Source: DASWTL01 sp036402155 (GTDB lineage Bacteria; Bacteroidota; Bacteroidia; Sphingobacteriales; Sphingobacteriaceae). From it: a stretch of DNA of 5,089 bases. The notes under the pieces were generated by a model that was not told where the DNA came from, ran no database searches, and saw only the letters and a list, made by a program, of their open reading frames with translations. The stretch is from positions 1 to 5,089 of the forward strand of contig DASWTL010000143.1 in assembly GCA_036402155.1 (NCBI GenBank). The letters run 5' to 3'. The translations under genes were made by a program, and so were the position numbers. Below are positions 1 through 5,089 of this stretch, one piece after another (position 1 is the first letter of the stretch; each line of letters starts with the position of its first letter).

Positions 1-1
1 G

Positions 2-217
2 GTTAAAATCTACCATAACCGTAACAATAACTACGGCTATGGTGATGACAGGTACAACAACAAAGGGGGTAAAAAAGGACACCCTCATGGAATGCCCCCA
101 GGACAACGTAAAAAAATGGGTAACCGCGATTACGATGACGATGACAGAAGATATGATGATCGCAGGTACGATGACCGCAGATACGATGACCGAAGGTACA
201 TGGATCGGAAAAATTAA
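2..217 (+). CDS. C-terminal fragment of an unrecognised protein with a YDDRR-repeat tail (5' end outside window)
   Basis: This frame is open from the window edge to TAA at 215-217 and gives 71 residues; the start lies upstream. I chose it over the competing +3 frame because it has a coherent composition. It is first Asn/Tyr/Gly-rich, then has a Lys/Gly/His stretch with GHPHGMPPGQRKK, then an Asp/Arg/Tyr tail. The tail is built on a five-residue unit YDDRR: three exact copies (codons at 152-196) and one decayed copy, YMDRK (197-211), just before the stop. The PPGQ-x-KK stretch resembles low-complexity tails of secreted basic proteins in Bacteroidota and of RcnB-like proteins, but this is weak and no domain can be assigned. 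A strong hairpin terminator begins 18 bases after the stop, so this is the last gene of its transcript. Function is unknown. The +3 frame reads as Met/Thr-rich nonsense produced by the repetitive GAT/GAC/ATG pattern. Confidence 0.75.
   Translation, partial: VKIYHNRNNNYGYGDDRYNNKGGKKGHPHGMPPGQRKKMGNRDYDDDDRRYDDRRYDDRRYDDRRYMDRKN
152..211 (+). repeat. 15-base tandem repeat encoding YDDRR
   Basis: Four consecutive 15-base units follow the pattern TAY GAY GAY CGN AGR. The first three encode exactly YDDRR, with synonymous changes (tat/tac, gat/gac, cgc/cga, agg/aga). The fourth has drifted to YMDRK. The synonymous differences show the copies are not freshly duplicated, and in-frame expansion keeps the downstream stop intact. 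Confidence 0.8.
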
Positions 218-234
218 TTTATACCTTTCTTTTG

Positions 235-265
235 AAAGTCTTTCCCTAACCGGAAAGACTTTTTT
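235..265 (+). terminator. Rho-independent terminator after the first gene
   Basis: The stem AAAGTCTTTCC (235-245) pairs perfectly over 11 bases with GGAAAGACTTT (252-262) around a six-base loop (246-251). The T-run 260-265 and the T-rich stretch to about 272 follow. It lies between the stop at 217 and the start of the S46 peptidase, so it separates the two transcripts. Confidence 0.9.
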
Positions 266-273
266 ATTTTTTA

Positions 274-281
274 TAGTTTTG
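274..281 (+). promoter_or_regulatory. Candidate Bacteroidota -7 promoter element
   Basis: TAGTTTTG matches the Bacteroidota housekeeping -7 consensus TAnnTTTG at every defined base. It sits between the preceding terminator and the ATG at 299, which would give a very short leader of roughly 11-13 bases. I see no TTG at the expected -33 spacing, and such a match is easy to obtain in T-rich DNA. This is a candidate only. Confidence 0.3.
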
Positions 282-298
282 ACTGTTTGAACAGACAT

Positions 299-2464
299 AT
301 GAAAAGATTTTATTTACTTACCCTATTTTTCCTCCTGGCCCTGGCCAATACCGGTTATAAACCGGTTGATGAAGGAATGTTTCCATTAAGTGAGATCAGT
401 AATCTGGACCTGAAGAAGGCCGGGCTAAGGATCGATCAGAATGAGATCTATAATCCCAATGGGATAAGTTTAATTGATGCCCTGGTAAATGTTGGAGGTT
501 GCAGTGGATCATTCATCTCAAATGAAGGATTGATCATTACCAACCACCATTGTGCATTTAGCGCCGTACAGCAGGCAAGTACACCTGAAAAAGATTATGT
601 AACCCATGGTTTTGTTGCAAGAACACGTGAACAGGAAATTGAAGCAAAAGGATTAACCTGCCGTATTACTGATAGTTATGAAGATGTTTCTGTTAAAGTA
701 TTAGGCGCCGTAGCAACAATTACTGATCCGGCAACCAGGATAAAAATGATCAGCGATCAGATGAAAAGCATTGCTGCAGAAGCTGAATTGCAGGACAGCA
801 CAATAAAAGCGGAAGTTTCTGAAATGTTTATTGGTAAAAGCTATGTACTTTTCAGGTATAAAACCATTCAGGATGTGCGGCTGGTATATGTCCCCCAACG
901 CACGATCGGCGAATTTGGTGGTGAAACCGATAACTGGATGTGGCCCAGGCATACCGGTGATTTTTCCTTTATGAGAGCTTATGTAGCTCCTGATGGTTCT
1001 CCCGCAGCTTTTTCTAAGGACAATATCCCATACACGCCTAAAAAATTCCTGAAAGTAAATGCCGGCGGGGTGCACGAGGAGGATTTTGTTTTCATACTCG
1101 GGTATCCTGGCCGAACCTTCCGGAACAGACCCGCACAGTTCATTAAACAACAGCAGGATTATCTTTTACCATATATTGCCGACTTGTACGAGTTTCAGAA
1201 CAGCATTATGCTGGAAGCCGGGAAAACAGATAAAGCAACCGAACTTAAGCTTTCTAACCGCATTAAACGAAATGCGAACGTTTTAAAGAATTACAGGGGT
1301 AAATTAAAAGGACTGAGTGGGTTAAATCTTGTTGATCAGAAGAATCAGGAGGATGCTGCCCTCGCCGGTTTTATAAATACCAATCCGGATCTTAAAGCCA
1401 AATATGGAAATCTTCACGCTGATATTGACAACCTCTATAAAACAATATACAGCGATATCTACCGGGATATGTGGTTAAGCCAGATCTATACCGGTTCAAG
1501 TATCCTCAATGCTGCACGACAAATCAATCTGTTTAAGGCGGAGATGAGCGCTTTGCCCATAGCTCAGCAAGCTGAATTTTATAAAACCAATATTGGTAAA
1601 CTGGAAAATCAGCTAAGAAATATTTACGCAAGCTATGATGAAACCACCGACCGTACCATTTTAACAAAAATGTTAAGTGATGCGGCAAAACTTCCTAAAA
1701 ATCAAAGAATAAACATTGTTGATAAGCAGGTAATGAAGGGCTTCAACGGCCAGGAACAAATCAATAAATTTATATCTAATATTTTTCAGTTCTCCAGACT
1801 TAAGGATCAGAGCTTTGTATTGGGCACCCTTATAAAAACACCCCGGATGTTATTAAGCTACAACGATTCTTTTCTTGCCTTTGAATCCGGGATCACTGCT
1901 CAAATATCAGAATTAAAACCAGTAAGAGACGGGCGCGAAGGGCAATTAAACAAATTAATGGGCGATTATGTGGCAGTTAAAGAGTTGTATCAGCAAAAGA
2001 GCTTTATGCCTGATGCTAACAGCACGTTACGCCTTACTTATGGATATGTTCGTGGATATTCACCGGCTGATGCCTCTTACATGAGACCATTTACATCCAT
2101 AAAGGGAATAATAGAGAAAGGACGTTCAGGCAATACAGACTATACTTATCCGGCTCAAATCAGGGAGTTATGGATGGCCAAAGACTTTGGACCGTTTATT
2201 AAAAATGATCTGAATGACGTTCCGGTAGCTTTTCTTTATAATCTTGATACTACCGGAGGTAATTCAGGTTCGCCGGTTATGAATGCTGATGGAGAACTTA
2301 TCGGTGTGAATTTCGACCGTGCTTATGAAGCTACAATTAATGACTATGCATGGAATGAAAGCTATAGCCGATCGATTGGTGTTGATATCCGATATGTTCT
2401 ATGGGTTGCATCTAAAATAGATAAAGCCGATTTTCTTTTAAGAGAAATAGGCGTTAACCTGTAA
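299..2464 (+). CDS. S46 family dipeptidyl-peptidase, DPP11-like (Asp/Glu-specific), exported
   Basis: This is a serine exopeptidase that removes dipeptides from N-termini of oligopeptides, expected in the periplasm. I prefer ATG 299 (721 residues) over the in-frame TTG at 287, because MKRFYLL...LALA is a clean signal peptide when started there; cleavage is likely near residues 16-18. The mature protein soon shows the S46 opening EGMFP. The chymotrypsin-like triad is visible: His84 in TNHHC, Asp221 in RHTGDF and Ser656 in GNSGSP. Cys68 and Cys85 could form the conserved disulfide. Asn212-Trp213 (GETDNWMWP) matches the residues that hold the substrate amino terminus, and GYPGRTFR starts at residue 268. 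Arg674, 18 residues after the catalytic Ser, matches Arg673 of Porphyromonas DPP11, which selects Asp/Glu at P1; DPP7-type enzymes have Gly there. The large helical insert of the family occupies the middle. Length is normal for S46. It is flanked by terminators on both sides, so it is probably monocistronic. Family is certain; DPP11 subtype is likely. Confidence 0.95.
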   Translation: MKRFYLLTLFFLLALANTGYKPVDEGMFPLSEISNLDLKKAGLRIDQNEIYNPNGISLIDALVNVGGCSGSFISNEGLIITNHHCAFSAVQQASTPEKDYVTHGFVARTREQEIEAKGLTCRITDSYEDVSVKVLGAVATITDPATRIKMISDQMKSIAAEAELQDSTIKAEVSEMFIGKSYVLFRYKTIQDVRLVYVPQRTIGEFGGETDNWMWPRHTGDFSFMRAYVAPDGSPAAFSKDNIPYTPKKFLKVNAGGVHEEDFVFILGYPGRTFRNRPAQFIKQQQDYLLPYIADLYEFQNSIMLEAGKTDKATELKLSNRIKRNANVLKNYRGKLKGLSGLNLVDQKNQEDAALAGFINTNPDLKAKYGNLHADIDNLYKTIYSDIYRDMWLSQIYTGSSILNAARQINLFKAEMSALPIAQQAEFYKTNIGKLENQLRNIYASYDETTDRTILTKMLSDAAKLPKNQRINIVDKQVMKGFNGQEQINKFISNIFQFSRLKDQSFVLGTLIKTPRMLLSYNDSFLAFESGITAQISELKPVRDGREGQLNKLMGDYVAVKELYQQKSFMPDANSTLRLTYGYVRGYSPADASYMRPFTSIKGIIEKGRSGNTDYTYPAQIRELWMAKDFGPFIKNDLNDVPVAFLYNLDTTGGNSGSPVMNADGELIGVNFDRAYEATINDYAWNESYSRSIGVDIRYVLWVASKIDKADFLLREIGVNL

Positions 2465-2488
2465 AGAAGTTTCCCGCTTATTCAATAT

Positions 2489-2522
2489 AAAAACCTGTGA
2501 GACTTCTCTTACAGGTTTTTTT
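2489..2522 (+). terminator. Rho-independent terminator of the S46 peptidase gene
   Basis: AAAAACCTGT (2489-2498) pairs with ACAGGTTTTT (2511-2520). The stem continues inward through GAGA/TCTT, including one G-T pair, to a CTTC loop at 2503-2506. It ends in a run of T up to 2522. It begins 24 bases after the peptidase stop. Confidence 0.92.
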
Positions 2523-2570
2523 CATACCTTTTACATCGCACCACATTATTGAATACTAATTAGAAAACAT

Positions 2571-2819
2571 ATGAGAGTAATAGCAGAATTACCCCACCCA
2601 CATTTTAAGATCACTATTTTTTCTATGAATGCAAAGTTCATTATTAAGTTCGAACAGGGCACATTTGAGCAAACCTATAAGCTTTCAGAAATTGATGTTG
2701 TAGGAGGGGTGAACGGATTGTTTGAAATTTTAGATGATGAGTTTTATGAAACAGTGTCCAGTAGATTTATTTCTATGCGAACAGATTTCGCAGCGGCTTA
2801 TAAACGCCATGAATACTAA
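2571..2819 (+). CDS. Small conserved-type protein of unknown function (82 aa)
   Basis: This encodes an 82-residue, soluble protein with no signal peptide, membrane segment or cysteine. The first half (KITIFSMNAKFIIKFEQGTFEQTYKLSEIDV) alternates hydrophobic and polar residues, as expected for two or three beta strands. The second half (GLFEILDDEFYETVSSRFISMRTDFAAAYKRHEY) looks helical and amphipathic. I recall similar short proteins in Bacteroidota with an initial pattern like M-x-V-x-A-x-x-P-H and a middle LEQTYK-like segment, which supports the ATG at 2571 over the internal ATG at 2625. I cannot name a family or function. It stands alone between the peptidase terminator and an AT-rich spacer. 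No convincing promoter or ribosome-binding site was found. Coding is likely because the frame is well formed and has no better competitor. Confidence 0.72.
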   Translation: MRVIAELPHPHFKITIFSMNAKFIIKFEQGTFEQTYKLSEIDVVGGVNGLFEILDDEFYETVSSRFISMRTDFAAAYKRHEY

Positions 2820-2839
2820 ATATAAACCATGTAAGTATC

Positions 2840-2857
2840 TGTATTATAATATCTTAA
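2840..2857 (+). repeat. Direct repeat copy 1
   Basis: TGTATTATAATATCTTAA recurs at 2955-2972 with a single change (C to G). The core TATTATAATA is a perfect 10-base palindrome, so each copy could bind a dimeric protein or form a flexible AT-rich site. It lies shortly after the small gene. Confidence 0.6.
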
Positions 2858-2954
2858 CAAATAAACCGAATATTATTTGGCTCAGAAATTAAATTTATGA
2901 ATTATATTTAATTCCAAATATCATCTTATACTTAATATAACAAATGTAAACAAT

Positions 2955-2972
2955 TGTATTATAATATGTTAA
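2955..2972 (+). repeat. Direct repeat copy 2
   Basis: TGTATTATAATATGTTAA matches copy 1 at 17 of 18 positions, with starts 115 bases apart. It lies 106 bases before the preferred start of the DUF6580 gene. It could be an operator or a remnant duplication. Chance similarity is possible but less likely at this length, even in DNA this rich in A and T. Confidence 0.6.
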
Positions 2973-3077
2973 ATATTTAAACAGAATTTAATTTGGGTTG
3001 TAAAATCCAAGAAAAACCTGTATGAATTGTTGAAAAATGCATTTTCACGAAAAGAAAAAAAAAGTTATTTTTGGGCT

Positions 3078-3611
3078 ATGATTAAACAGCTAACGTCGAC
3101 ACGATTTTTGGTTCTCTCACTCGTGATCATTGCAGTGGCAAGTACCCGTGCACTGCCCTACCTTATCCCGCACTTATGGAATTTTTCAGCAGTTTATGCT
3201 TTGGGGATCTTTGCCGGTTCACAATTTCAGGATAAGCGCCTTGCACTTGCTATGCCTCTTGGAGCCATGGCATTATCTGATCTTTTTATAGGGCAGGGTT
3301 TTAGCTTAATGGTTTATGCGGGCTTTATCGTCATTGTAATGTGCGGCATCGCTATCCGGAATCATATCACGGTAACCAATGTTGCGCTGGCCTCAATAAT
3401 TGGTGCTATCCTGTTCTTCCTGATCACAAACTTTGCATTTCTATACCCAACCACACAATACCCGCATAACATGTCAGGAATAATTACTTCTTATGTAATG
3501 GGGCTTCCATTCCTGAGAAATGCATTAATATCTGATCTGATATTTGCACCGGTATTGTTTTATGGTTTCTATTTTCTTGAAAAACGTTACCCTGTTTTGG
3601 CACGCAGCTAA
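3078..3611 (+). CDS. DUF6580 family putative transport protein (integral membrane)
   Basis: From ATG 3078 this is a 177-residue polytopic membrane protein with about six hydrophobic segments, near residues 8-26, 35-52, 54-72, 75-93, 97-120 and 148-167. Family-like signatures are an early Arg-x-x-Pro (RALP, 24-27), Asn-Phe at 35-36 at the start of the second segment, then FAGSQFQDKRLAL, ALSDLF (65-70), FFLITNF (113-119) and a final FLEKRYPVL. The pattern matches what I recall of DUF6580, thought to be related in fold to small-molecule transporter S components. Its substrate is unknown. An in-frame TTG at 3027 would add 17 residues, but these are Lys-rich, partly encoded by an A-run, and would precede the first membrane segment awkwardly, so ATG 3078 is preferred. 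The gene has a long AT-rich leader region, ends in a hairpin terminator, and converges with the sirtuin gene. Confidence 0.85.
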   Translation: MIKQLTSTRFLVLSLVIIAVASTRALPYLIPHLWNFSAVYALGIFAGSQFQDKRLALAMPLGAMALSDLFIGQGFSLMVYAGFIVIVMCGIAIRNHITVTNVALASIIGAILFFLITNFAFLYPTTQYPHNMSGIITSYVMGLPFLRNALISDLIFAPVLFYGFYFLEKRYPVLARS

Positions 3612-3633
3612 ATACAGAGTGACTAATAATATT

Positions 3634-3663
3634 AAAAGCCTGGGATGTTATCTCAGGCTTTTC
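3634..3663. terminator. Bidirectional hairpin terminator between convergent genes
   Basis: AAAAGCCTG (3634-3642) pairs with CAGGCTTTT (3654-3662). The stem extends inward by GGAT/ATCT, with one G-T pair, to a three-base loop. The T-run 3659-3662 serves the + strand gene ending at 3611. Read on the minus strand, the same stem is followed by TTTTAATATTATT, so it can also end the sirtuin transcript, whose stop is at 3669. Confidence 0.85.
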
Positions 3664-3668
3664 TCATT

Positions 3669-4370
3669 TTATAAGCTTGAAAGTAATTGTTCTGCAACCT
3701 GGGTAACACCCTCTCCTGCCTTTTTAGCAATAATCTGAAACCCGGCTCGTGCCAGTTCAGTATTAGGATCAATCAGATACTTTTGAGCGTGTGACGGAAC
3801 AAAGCCGGTTAAACCCGCCGCAGGATAAACCTGGAGTGATGTTCCGATAACCAGGAATATATCAGCTTTAGAACAAATGGCTGCTGCATTTTCGATCATA
3901 GGAACCGCCTCTCCGAACCATACCACATGTGGCCTGAGCTGAGACCCCAATTCACACTTCTCACCCATTTTTAATTCCCAACCATCAATATCATAGGTTA
4001 ACGATGGATTTTTGGAAGATTGTGACCTGGTAATTATCCCATGCAAGTGGATGATATCTGTAGATCCTGCCCGTTCATGCAAATTATCTATGTTTTGAGT
4101 AATAATGGTGACATCAAACTTTTCCTCCAGCTTTGCCAATGCAAAATGAGCGGCATTCGGCTTTGCTTCCAGCACGCTTTTACGACGTAAACTATAAAAC
4201 TCCTGCACCATTTCCGGATTCCGATGCCAGGCTTCGGGAGTGGCAACATCATACACATTATACCCTTCCCACAATCCATCAGCATCTCTGAAAGTTTGCA
4301 ACCCGCTCTCCGCAGAAATCCCTGCCCCGGTAAGAGCTACCAGCTTTGATTTTAGCGTTTTATTAATCAT
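3669..4370 (-). CDS. Sir2 family NAD-dependent protein deacylase (CobB/SIRT5-like, zinc-less)
   Basis: This 233-residue cytoplasmic enzyme should remove acyl groups from lysines using NAD+, giving nicotinamide and O-acyl-ADP-ribose. Visible motifs are GAGISAESG (15-23) and TFRD (26-29) of the NAD site, TQNIDNLHERAG (91-102), the catalytic His110 in HLHG, LRPHVVWFGE (145-154) and GTSLQVYPAAG (176-186). FYSLRR places Tyr59 and Arg62 where E. coli CobB has Tyr92/Arg95 and human SIRT5 has Tyr102/Arg105, the pair that favours succinyl and other acidic acyl groups. The structural zinc site is absent. Between HLHG and LRPHVVWFGE there is only Cys139, against the several cysteines of CobB, and the only other cysteine is Cys166. 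I recall this zinc-less form as usual in Bacteroidota. The ATG at 4368-4370 sits just before the NAD motif, as in the short bacterial forms. It may be cotranscribed with the upstream Dph6-like gene, 160 bases away across a heptad repeat array. Confidence 0.95.
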   Translation of the reverse strand: MINKTLKSKLVALTGAGISAESGLQTFRDADGLWEGYNVYDVATPEAWHRNPEMVQEFYSLRRKSVLEAKPNAAHFALAKLEEKFDVTIITQNIDNLHERAGSTDIIHLHGIITRSQSSKNPSLTYDIDGWELKMGEKCELGSQLRPHVVWFGEAVPMIENAAAICSKADIFLVIGTSLQVYPAAGLTGFVPSHAQKYLIDPNTELARAGFQIIAKKAGEGVTQVAEQLLSSL

Positions 4371-4401
4371 GATCCTGCTAAGTTAATGGTCAAAATATTA
4401 A

Positions 4402-4521
4402 GATTAAAGAATAAAGGAATAAGGAGCAAAGAGTAAGGAATAAAGAATAAAGTAGATAGACTATCGACCATAGAGGATGAACCATTGACCATGAACCATC
4501 AACCATCAACCATCTACAATA
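4402..4521. repeat. Degenerate heptanucleotide repeat array
   Basis: The spacer between the two minus-strand genes is built on a 7-base period. In phase from 4417 to 4521 there are fifteen consecutive units, which read gaataag, gagcaaa, gagtaag, gaataaa (twice), gtagata, gactatc, gaccata, gaggatg, aaccatt, gaccatg, aaccatc (three times) and tacaata. Two earlier units, gattaaa and gaataaa (4402-4415), join with a one-base slip at 4416. The unit drifts from GAATAAA in the left part to RACCATN in the right part while keeping the phase. Since 7 is not a multiple of 3 this is not coding. I recall comparable RACCATN-type simple repeats between genes in other Bacteroidota, and cyanobacteria have analogous heptameric STRR repeats. 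Function is unknown; no terminator or promoter is visible in it. Confidence 0.85.
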
Positions 4522-4530
4522 AGCAACAAA

Positions 4531-5089
4531 CTACTTAAACAAATCCACATACCAAAAACCAACCTCTTTTTCATCGCTGGTGGTATTTATCTGCAACGGC
4601 TTGTATTCTTCTGCTCCTATTTTAAAATCTATCTGCTCCTTAAAAACCGGGCCATCAAAGCAAAAGGTATGAAATTCACCGTTTTCCCCGCAGGCATCAA
4701 CTTCAGTGGGTAACTCCTTAAGAAATCCTTCATTTATCTCTCTTCCAACCCATGACCTGTCCAGGTTTGAAGTGCTGATGCAACATGTAATGGTCTTAAA
4801 ACCCATCGCCAGACTATCCCGCATAAGTTCAGTTGTATTTTGACCCCATAAAGGGAAGAATCCCGTTAACCCCGCCTTTTTTAAAAGATTTTCACGGTAA
4901 GTACGCAAGTCTTCCAGAAATATATCCCCAAAAATAATCACCTCGATACCTCTTAATTTCAACTCTTTATAGGTTTTGATCAATTCATCTTCATAGTTTT
5001 CGTTTGTAGGAACATTTCCAACCCACATTTTAAGAAGAGGAATATTCAATGCCTGTGCCTGCCTTTCAAGCAATTCTTCTCGTATCCCA
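4531..5089 (-). CDS. Dph6-like PP-loop ATPase (Diphthami_syn_2 family), N-terminus outside window
   Basis: The frame runs from the TAG at 4531-4533 through the window edge. The bases beyond the TTG at 5073 still read in frame as GIREELLERQAQALNIPL, the usual family sequence, so that TTG is internal and roughly 40-50 N-terminal residues are missing. The missing part should hold the PP-loop SGGKDS motif. Supporting stretches are GIEVIIFGDIFLEDLRTYRENLLKKAGLTGFFPLW, GQNTTELMRDSLAMGF, and the CGENGEFHTFCFDGPVFK signature (about 4641-4694) typical of diphthine-ammonia ligase-like proteins. Archaeal and eukaryotic Dph6 amidates diphthine on elongation factor 2. Bacteria lack diphthamide, so the bacterial substrate must be something else and the usual database name should not be taken literally. 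I recall such genes near cobalamin uptake genes in Bacteroidota. The sirtuin gene follows on the same strand after 160 bases with no terminator visible. Confidence 0.9.
   Translation of the reverse strand, partial: GIREELLERQAQALNIPLLKMWVGNVPTNENYEDELIKTYKELKLRGIEVIIFGDIFLEDLRTYRENLLKKAGLTGFFPLWGQNTTELMRDSLAMGFKTITCCISTSNLDRSWVGREINEGFLKELPTEVDACGENGEFHTFCFDGPVFKEQIDFKIGAEEYKPLQINTTSDEKEVGFWYVDLFK

Larger units (their letters stand above)
2820..3077. other. AT-rich intergenic spacer upstream of the DUF6580 gene
   Basis: Between 2821 and 3000 only about 18% of bases are G or C, far below the flanking genes. It contains the two 18-base repeats listed separately, an eight-base A/T-only inverted repeat (2887-2894 with 2906-2913), and a weak six-base hairpin at 2866-2880 that lacks a T-tract. 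No open frame, tRNA or recognisable riboswitch is visible. TTAATTTG at 2988-2995 differs at one defined base from the Bacteroidota -7 element TAnnTTTG, but no suitable -33 TTG is found. The promoter of the downstream gene is presumably somewhere here. Confidence 0.6.

Noticed and set aside
39..290. 83-codon frame on + rich in Met and Thr
   Set aside because: It overlaps the better +2 frame ending at 217, arises from the GAT/GAC/ATG repeat read out of phase, and runs through the terminator hairpin at 235-265.
287..298. TTG start at 287 for the S46 peptidase
   Set aside because: It would add only NRH-type residues before a normal signal peptide starting at ATG 299, and it would lie at or next to the transcription start predicted from the candidate -7 element.
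701..1150. 149-codon frame on the minus strand inside the S46 gene
   Set aside because: It lies opposite a well-supported catalytic protein and has no recognisable motif, so it is a shadow frame.
1059..1286. 75-codon frame on + inside the S46 gene
   Set aside because: It is an out-of-phase reading of conserved peptidase codons around GYPGRTFR, with no protein-like features of its own.
3027..3077. TTG start at 3027 for the DUF6580 protein
   Set aside because: The extra 17 residues come partly from an A-run and do not resemble the family's N-terminus. ATG 3078 gives a typical length.
3132..3156. GCAGTG/CACTGC inverted repeat, considered as part of a cobalamin riboswitch or operator
   Set aside because: It lies within the DUF6580 coding region, the stem is only six bases with a 13-base loop, and no B12-box consensus surrounds it.
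3544..3738. 64-codon frame on + crossing the end of the DUF6580 gene
   Set aside because: It crosses the hairpin terminator and the convergent sirtuin end, and has no motif.
4088..4285. 65-codon frame on the minus strand within the sirtuin gene
   Set aside because: It is an alternative frame of the sirtuin coding sequence.
4402..4521. CRISPR-like array
   Set aside because: Units are contiguous 7-mers without spacers, and there are no cas genes, so it is a simple tandem repeat.

Overview
The window looks like chromosomal DNA of a Bacteroidota member, most likely a Sphingobacteriaceae-type organism such as Pedobacter or Mucilaginibacter. The evidence is low GC with very AT-rich spacers, no clear Shine-Dalgarno sequences, an S46 dipeptidyl-peptidase, a DUF6580 membrane protein and a CobB-like sirtuin without zinc cysteines. 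The genus is inference, not something the sequence proves.

Layout. Bases 2-217 (+) hold the last 71 codons of an unrecognised gene with a charged tail of tandem YDDRR units, closed by a strong hairpin terminator (235-265). Bases 299-2464 (+) encode a complete exported S46 peptidase. Its triad is His84/Asp221/Ser656, and Arg674 points to the Asp/Glu-specific DPP11 type. Its own terminator lies at 2489-2522. Bases 2571-2819 (+) encode a small 82-residue protein of unknown function. About 260 bases of spacer follow (82% A+T over 2821-3000), carrying two near-identical 18-base repeats. Bases 3078-3611 (+) encode a DUF6580 membrane protein. A hairpin at 3634-3663 probably serves as a shared terminator with the convergent sirtuin gene (3669-4370, -). 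Upstream of the sirtuin gene is a degenerate array with 7-base period (about 4402-4521). Beyond it is the C-terminal part of a Dph6-like PP-loop ATPase (4531-5089, -), whose N-terminus lies outside the window.

How the genes may fit together. The S46 peptidase is a stand-alone periplasmic enzyme releasing acidic dipeptides. The right half is more suggestive. DUF6580 proteins and bacterial Dph6-like ATPases are, as I recall, found near cobalamin-uptake genes in Bacteroidota, so a B12-salvage locus may lie just beyond base 5089. That is a testable inference only, and no cobalamin riboswitch is visible here.

No clearly new multi-gene system is visible. The points most worth a second look are the heptameric repeat array, the zinc-less sirtuin with a deacylase-type Tyr-x-x-Arg motif, and the possible B12 context of the right flank.
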